A stretch of 64,000 nucleotides of DNA, taken from positions 744,001-808,000 of the forward strand of contig NZ_NEVS01000001.1 in the NCBI RefSeq assembly GCF_002261215.1, given 5' to 3'. This document shows positions 59,592-64,000 of this stretch, one piece after another; the first letter of the stretch is position 1, and every line of letters begins with the position of its first letter. This stretch comes from Bordetella genomosp. 11 (GTDB lineage Bacteria > Pseudomonadota > Gammaproteobacteria > Burkholderiales > Burkholderiaceae_B). The notes beneath the pieces are model-generated. The model worked only from the letters and a program-made list of their open reading frames with translations, was not told where the DNA came from and made no database searches. A program made the position numbers and the translations under genes.

Positions 59592-60509
59592 ATGGAATCC
59601 TTCTCCGATCTTGGCGCCATTCTTCTGATGCAGGGCTTCAATGGCCTGTCGGTGTTCAGCGTCCTGCTGCTGATGGCGCTGGGCCTGGCCATCATTTTCG
59701 GACAGATGGGTGTCATCAACATGGCGCATGGGGAATTCCTCGCGATCGGCGCCTATACGACCTGCCTGTTCTCGGAACTGACGCAGCAGTATGCGCCCGC
59801 GGTCATGCCCTATTACTTCTTCCTGGCCATCGCCGCGGCCTTCGCGGTGACCTTCGCGCTGGGCTGGCTGACCGAATGGCTGATGATCCGCCACCTGTAT
59901 CGCCGCCCGCTGGATACCCTGCTCGCCACCTGGGGCCTGTCGCTGGTGTTGCAGCAGGCGCTGCGGTCGATCTTCGGTCCGCGCGAAGTCAGCCCGACGC
60001 TGCCCGATTGGCTGATGGGTTCGGTGCAGCCGCTGCCGGGCGTGGACATCCCCATCAACGGGCTGATCGTCATGTCGATCACGGTGATCCTGACGGTCGG
60101 ATTGCTGCTGGCGCTGTTCCGCTCCAGTTGGGGCCTGCACGTGCGGGCGACGATGCAGAACCGCGTCATGAGCGGGGCGGTGGGCATCGACACGAGGAAA
60201 GTGGACCGGGTGACCTTCGCCCTGGGATGCGGGATCGCGGGCATCGCCGGCGCGGCCTTCACCACCATCGGCTCCACGGGCCCGACCAGCGGATCGCTGT
60301 ACATCGTCGATACCTTCCTTACCGTGGTCTTCGGCGGCGCCGCCAGTCTTTACGGCACGATCGCGTCGGCCTTCGTGATCGCCCAGACGCAGTCCGTGTC
60401 GGAGTTTTTCCTGACGGGCTCCATGGCCAAGGTGCTGACGTTGTCCGCCGTGGTGATCATCCTGATGCTGCGCCCGCAGGGATTGTTCACGATCAAAGTC
60501 CGCAAATAA
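59592..60509 (+). CDS. urtB: Urea/amide ABC transporter permease
   Basis: A 305-residue LivH-type permease, about eight helices: VFSVLLLMALGLAIIFGQMGVINMAHGEF (family signature near the N-terminus) and ATMQNRVMSGAVGIDTRKVD (ATPase-coupling loop). It pairs with the next permease. An AAAGGCTCGCC precedes ATG 59592. A strong hairpin upstream in the gap after urtA may lower its level relative to the binding protein. Confidence 0.93.
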   Translation: MESFSDLGAILLMQGFNGLSVFSVLLLMALGLAIIFGQMGVINMAHGEFLAIGAYTTCLFSELTQQYAPAVMPYYFFLAIAAAFAVTFALGWLTEWLMIRHLYRRPLDTLLATWGLSLVLQQALRSIFGPREVSPTLPDWLMGSVQPLPGVDIPINGLIVMSITVILTVGLLLALFRSSWGLHVRATMQNRVMSGAVGIDTRKVDRVTFALGCGIAGIAGAAFTTIGSTGPTSGSLYIVDTFLTVVFGGAASLYGTIASAFVIAQTQSVSEFFLTGSMAKVLTLSAVVIILMLRPQGLFTIKVRK

Positions 60510-60529
60510 GCAGGTCCAGGAGCTCGAAC

Positions 60530-61663
60530 GTGAAACTCATCTACAAGAATGTATTGGGCGGACGCCAGGGCATGATCGGCCTGGCTGTCCTGGCCGCGCT
60601 GGTTTTCCTGGTCTTCCCGCTGCTGCTGGACAGCTTCCGCCTGAACCTGGTCGGCAAGTACCTGACCTACGCCTTCGTGGCGCTGGGGCTCGTGCTGTGC
60701 TGGGGATACGGCGGGATACTCAGCCTGGGGCAGGGCGTGTTCTTCGGCATAGGCGGCTATTGCATGGCGATGTTCCTGAAGCTGGAAGCCTCCACCGTCG
60801 AAGCCACGAAAATCCAGTCCACGCCCGGCATCCCGGATTTCATGGACTGGAACCAGATCACGTCGCTGCCGTGGTTCTGGGTGCCGTTCAAGAGCTTCCT
60901 GTTCACGCTGCTGGCCGTGCCCGTGGTGCCGGCGCTGCTGGCGCTGCTGATCGGCGTGGCGATGTTCAAGCGCCGCGTGGGCGATACCTACTTCGCCATC
61001 GTCACGCAAGCCATTGCCCTGATTCTTTCGGTACTGATCATCGGCCAGCAGGGGCTGACCGGCGGCGTCAACGGCATCACGGACCTGAAAACCCTGCTGG
61101 GCTGGGATATCCGCACCGATTCCGCGCGCGTCATCCTGTATTTCGTCAATGGCGCGCTGTTGTTCGCCTGCCTGCTGTTCGGCAGGTTCCTGCTTTCGTC
61201 CAAACTGGGGAAGCTGCTGGTGGCCATGCGGGACAAAGAGGAACGGGTGCGCTTCTCCGGCTACGACGTGGCGGGCTTCAAGATATTCGTGTTCTGCGTG
61301 GCGGCGGTCTTCTCCGCCATCGGCGGCGCCATGTTCACCCTTCAGGTGGGGTTCATGTCGCCGTCCTTCGTGGGTATCGTCCCCTCCATCGAGATGGTGA
61401 TTTTCGCGGCGGTGGGCGGGCGCCTTTCGCTGCTGGGCGCGGTCTACGGAACGCTGCTGGTGAACTTCGGCAAGAGCTATTTTTCCGAAAGCTTTCCGCA
61501 GCTGTGGCTGTTCCTGATGGGCGGGCTTTTCATCGCCGTCGTCATGGCCTTTCCCAACGGGCTGGCCGGGTTGTATACCCAATACGTGCAGCCGCGGCTG
61601 CGCCGGGGGCCTCGCGCCCAGGCCGTTCCGCCCAAGGCCGCGTCCCGCACGGAGGTCGCATGA
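60530..61663 (+). CDS. urtC: Urea/amide ABC transporter permease (GTG start)
   Basis: A 377-residue LivM-type permease. VLCWGYGGILSLGQGVFFGIGGYCMAM is the conserved second-helix region; VAMRDKEERVRFSGYDVAGFK is the ATPase-docking loop. GTG 60530 with AGGAG seven bases upstream (60518-60522) is the start; the open frame extends far upstream into urtA-urtB in a different frame and is not coding. The stop overlaps urtD (ATGA). Confidence 0.93.
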   Translation: MKLIYKNVLGGRQGMIGLAVLAALVFLVFPLLLDSFRLNLVGKYLTYAFVALGLVLCWGYGGILSLGQGVFFGIGGYCMAMFLKLEASTVEATKIQSTPGIPDFMDWNQITSLPWFWVPFKSFLFTLLAVPVVPALLALLIGVAMFKRRVGDTYFAIVTQAIALILSVLIIGQQGLTGGVNGITDLKTLLGWDIRTDSARVILYFVNGALLFACLLFGRFLLSSKLGKLLVAMRDKEERVRFSGYDVAGFKIFVFCVAAVFSAIGGAMFTLQVGFMSPSFVGIVPSIEMVIFAAVGGRLSLLGAVYGTLLVNFGKSYFSESFPQLWLFLMGGLFIAVVMAFPNGLAGLYTQYVQPRLRRGPRAQAVPPKAASRTEVA

Positions 61664-62430
61664 ATCCGCCCCTGATGAACGCGCGGCCGGCCGCGCAGGA
61701 ATTCGCCCTGTACGTCGAGGGCCTGACGGTGTCCTTCAATGGCTTCGTCGCGGTGAACGATCTGAACCTGTACGTGGACAAGGGCGAGCTGCGCGTGGTC
61801 ATCGGGCCGAACGGGGCGGGAAAGACCACGGTGCTGGACCTGATCTGCGGCCGCACCAAGGCGACCGCGGGCTCTATCCGCTTCAAGGATACGGAGCTGA
61901 CCCGCATGGCGGAGCACGAGATCGTGCGCGCCGGCGTGGGCCGCAAATTCCAGACCCCTTCCATCTACGAAACCCTGACGGTGCGGGAGAACCTCGAAGT
62001 TTCGTTTCCGCGCGGGCGCAGCGTCTTCGGCGCGCTGGCGTTTCGCCGCACCGCCGACGTGATCGAGCGCGTCGAGCAGGTGGCCTGCGATATTTTCCTG
62101 GCCGACATGCTGGAGCAATCGGCCGAACTGCTGTCGCATGGGCAGAAGCAGTGGCTGGAGATAGGCATGCTGCTGATGCAGGAGCCGGAATTGATGATGC
62201 TCGACGAACCGGTGGCGGGCATGAGCGTATCGGAACGCGAAAAGACGGCCGAGCTGCTCAATCGCATCAGCAAGGACCGCTCGATGATCGTCATCGAGCA
62301 CGACATGGAATTCGTCAAGAACATCGCGCACAAGGTGACGGTGCTGCACCAGGGCAAGGTGCTGGCCGAGGGGCCGATGGACAAGGTCCAGTCCGATCCT
62401 CGTGTCATTGAAGTCTATCTGGGTCATTGA
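61660..62430 (+). CDS. urtD: Urea/amide ABC transporter ATP-binding protein
   Basis: A 256-residue LivG-type ATPase. Walker A is GPNGAGKTT, signature LLSHGQKQWLEIGM (the LSHGQ form normal for UrtD), Walker B LMMLDEPVAGM, and switch IEHDMEF. ATG 61660 overlaps the end of urtC by 4 bp and has GGAGG before it. It pairs with UrtE to power uptake. Confidence 0.95.
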   Translation: MNPPLMNARPAAQEFALYVEGLTVSFNGFVAVNDLNLYVDKGELRVVIGPNGAGKTTVLDLICGRTKATAGSIRFKDTELTRMAEHEIVRAGVGRKFQTPSIYETLTVRENLEVSFPRGRSVFGALAFRRTADVIERVEQVACDIFLADMLEQSAELLSHGQKQWLEIGMLLMQEPELMMLDEPVAGMSVSEREKTAELLNRISKDRSMIVIEHDMEFVKNIAHKVTVLHQGKVLAEGPMDKVQSDPRVIEVYLGH

Positions 62431-62452
62431 GCGCGCGCGCAGGAGAATCCGC

Positions 62453-63145
62453 ATGTTGAATGTTTCGGGCCTGGTATCCGGGTATGGACAAAGCCGCGTT
62501 ATCCACGGCGTGGACCTGAGCGTGGCCAAGGGCGAGATCGTCGCCGTCATGGGGCGCAACGGCATGGGCAAGACCACGCTGTTCAAGACCATGATGGGCG
62601 TGCTGCCCTCGATGCAGGGCAAGGTCAGCATCGACGGCACGGACATCAGCGCCTTGCAGACATTCCAGCGCGTGCGCAGCGGCGTGGCCTATGTGCCGCA
62701 GGGCCGCATGATTTTTCCCACCCTGACGGTGGAAGAGAATATCCGCACCGGTTTGCCGGGCCGGGCGCTGCGCGATCCCATTCCCGACGAGGTGTTCGCC
62801 TTGTTCCCGGTGCTGCACGAGATGCGCCGGCGCCGGGGCGGGGATCTTTCCGGCGGCCAGCAGCAGCAGTTGGCGATCGCGCGGGCGCTGGTGACCGGCC
62901 CGAAGGTGCTGATGCTGGACGAGCCCACCGAGGGCATCCAGCCGTCGATCATCAAGGACATCGCGCGAACGCTGCTGGAGATCCGCAAGCTGAAGGACCT
63001 GGCCATCGTCGTTTCCGAACAGGTGCTCAGTTTCACCATGCAGATCGCCGACCGGCTGATCGTCATCGACAAGGGCCGCTTCGTGCACGAGGACCTGCGC
63101 GGCCAGGTCGACGAACAGACCATCAGCCGCTATCTGTCCGTCTAG
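62453..63145 (+). CDS. urtE: Urea/amide ABC transporter ATP-binding protein
   Basis: A 230-residue LivF-type ATPase: GRNGMGKTT (Walker A, residues 32-40), LSGGQQQQLAIARAL (signature), LMLDEPTEGIQPS (Walker B). AGGAG at 62441-62445 sets ATG 62453. It forms the second nucleotide-binding subunit. Formamidase follows 24 bp later on the same transcript. Confidence 0.95.
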   Translation: MLNVSGLVSGYGQSRVIHGVDLSVAKGEIVAVMGRNGMGKTTLFKTMMGVLPSMQGKVSIDGTDISALQTFQRVRSGVAYVPQGRMIFPTLTVEENIRTGLPGRALRDPIPDEVFALFPVLHEMRRRRGGDLSGGQQQQLAIARALVTGPKVLMLDEPTEGIQPSIIKDIARTLLEIRKLKDLAIVVSEQVLSFTMQIADRLIVIDKGRFVHEDLRGQVDEQTISRYLSV

Positions 63146-63169
63146 TCCCATCACCCAAAGGAGCATGCC

Positions 63170-64000
63170 ATGCCCGATACCCTGATCAAGGTCGATCTCG
63201 CCCAGTCGCCATACGAAAACGAAAGCATCCATAACCGCTGGCATCCCGACATTCCCATGGCGGCATGGGTCAAGCCCGGCGATGACTTCGTGCTGGAAAC
63301 CTACGACTGGACCGGCGGCGCGATCAAGAATGACGACAGCGCCGACGACGTGCGGGATGTGGACCTGTCCACGGTGCATTTCCTGTCCGGTCCCGTCGGC
63401 GTAGAGGGCGCGGAACCGGGCGACCTGCTGGTCGTCGACTTCCTCGATATCGGGGCCAAGCAGGACAGCCTGTGGGGCTTCAACGGCTTCTTCAGCAAGA
63501 AGAACGGCGGCGGCTTCCTGACGGAGCACTTCCCGCAAGCGCAGAAATCCATCTGGGATTTCGAGGGCATGTTCACCAAGTCGCGTCATATTCCGGGGGT
63601 GCGATTCGCCGGCCTGATCCATCCCGGCCTGATCGGCTGCCTTCCCGACCAGGCGATGCTGGACACCTGGAACAAGCGCGAGCAGGCGCTGATCGACTCC
63701 GATCCCGCGCGCGTCCCGCCGCTGGCGAATCCGCCGGCGCCGAAGACCGCTCACATGGGGAAGCTACAGGGCGCGGCGCGCGACAAGGCGGCGGCCGAAG
63801 GCGCGCGCACGGTGCCGCCGCGCGAGCACGGCGGCAATTGCGATATCAAGGACCTGTCGCGCGGCTCCCGCGTCTTCTTCCCGGTCTACGTCAAGGGCGG
63901 CGGCCTGTCGGTGGGCGATCTGCATTTTTCGCAAGGCGATGGCGAAATCACCTTCTGCGGCGCCATCGAAATGGCGGGCTGGATCCATATGCGCGTTTCG
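63170..64000 (+). CDS. fmdA: Formamidase (3' end outside window)
   Basis: The first 277 residues of an FmdA/AmdA-type formamidase or acetamidase, cytoplasmic, which hydrolyses formamide to formate and ammonia. NRWHPDIPMAAWVKPGDDFVLETYDWTGGAI, HFLSGPVGVEGAEPGDLLVVDFLDI and GLIGCLPDQAMLDTWN are clear family blocks; VPPREHGGNCDIKDLSRGSRVFFPVYVKG is the substrate-site region. AAAGGAG precedes ATG 63170. The family is about 410 residues, so about 130 lie outside. It is the enzyme partner of the urtABCDE transporter. Confidence 0.95.
   Translation, partial: MPDTLIKVDLAQSPYENESIHNRWHPDIPMAAWVKPGDDFVLETYDWTGGAIKNDDSADDVRDVDLSTVHFLSGPVGVEGAEPGDLLVVDFLDIGAKQDSLWGFNGFFSKKNGGGFLTEHFPQAQKSIWDFEGMFTKSRHIPGVRFAGLIHPGLIGCLPDQAMLDTWNKREQALIDSDPARVPPLANPPAPKTAHMGKLQGAARDKAAAEGARTVPPREHGGNCDIKDLSRGSRVFFPVYVKGGGLSVGDLHFSQGDGEITFCGAIEMAGWIHMRVS

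Noticed and set aside
59267..60529. Long in-frame extension upstream of urtC, overlapping urtA and urtB
   Set aside because: Translation is Arg/Gly/Pro-rich without homology. urtC starts at GTG 60530 with a proper ribosome site, and urtB clearly uses another frame.
1..64000. CRISPR array, tRNA, rRNA, insertion sequence, integron or prophage
   Set aside because: Reading through found no regularly spaced repeats, no cloverleaf-like CCA or anticodon patterns, no transposase, integrase or phage structural proteins.

Overview
The window is GC-rich, densely coding bacterial DNA and very probably comes from a Bordetella/Achromobacter-type member of the Alcaligenaceae (Burkholderiales). The reasons are the gene families (a Bug-type periplasmic receptor, many LysR regulators, UxaA-type dehydratase genes, a urt-fmdA amide/urea cluster, RcnB, YSC84/SYLF lipoprotein), the GC-biased codon use and the chromosomal gene order. 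No tRNA, rRNA, CRISPR array, insertion sequence or prophage gene was seen. The assignment rests on protein resemblance read by eye, not on a database search.

Layout. 1-11 kb holds the end of a catalase gene, then small regulators and housekeeping or stress genes: GlxA-type AraC regulator, a short-chain dehydrogenase remnant, a cupin regulator with an acetyltransferase, a TetR regulator with a DUF308 membrane protein sharing an operator-like palindrome, an MFS carrier, Nudix, TerC, an S4 protein, a membrane-anchored Mrr-like protein, TspO and an SDR. 11-22 kb holds an EamA exporter, a secreted alpha/beta hydrolase, and a two-gene operon in which a 519-residue protein with an aerolysin-like Ser/Thr segment precedes a 1995-residue RHS/YD-repeat protein with an HNH-like tip and a hydrophobic tail. 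22-27 kb holds a HAD phosphatase, a MarR-GNAT fusion under a strong inverted repeat, an MFS carrier and a LysR/SDR divergent pair.

27-39.5 kb is a nitrogen/carboxylate uptake and catabolism region. ArgE-like deacylase, LysR, DUF1028 and an atypical RidA face an ABC transporter (binding protein, two permeases). That transporter converges, through a symmetric terminator, on an operon headed by the missing ABC ATPase and followed by a quinone oxidoreductase, a GST, an AroQ-like protein with an altered lid and a 2-hydroxyacid dehydrogenase. 39.5-44 kb holds a KaiC-like double ATPase with a hybrid histidine kinase, and a zeta-kinase/Phd-type toxin-antitoxin pair. 44-50.5 kb is a sugar-acid catabolic operon: UxaA small and large subunits, malate/lactate-type dehydrogenase, M14 deacylase, Bug receptor, LysR.

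50.4-53.7 kb holds a P3A proton-pump-type ATPase divergent from a SagB-type nitroreductase, with an FNR/ANR-like box between them. 53.7-64 kb is the most coherent functional unit. A response regulator and a giant kinase, whose N-terminal half is a nucleobase:cation symporter, are divergent from urtABCDE and formamidase. The sensor probably reads an amide, urea or nucleobase-related signal and controls this uptake and hydrolysis operon. That regulatory link is an inference from position and from repeated GACGTA sites in the shared promoter region.
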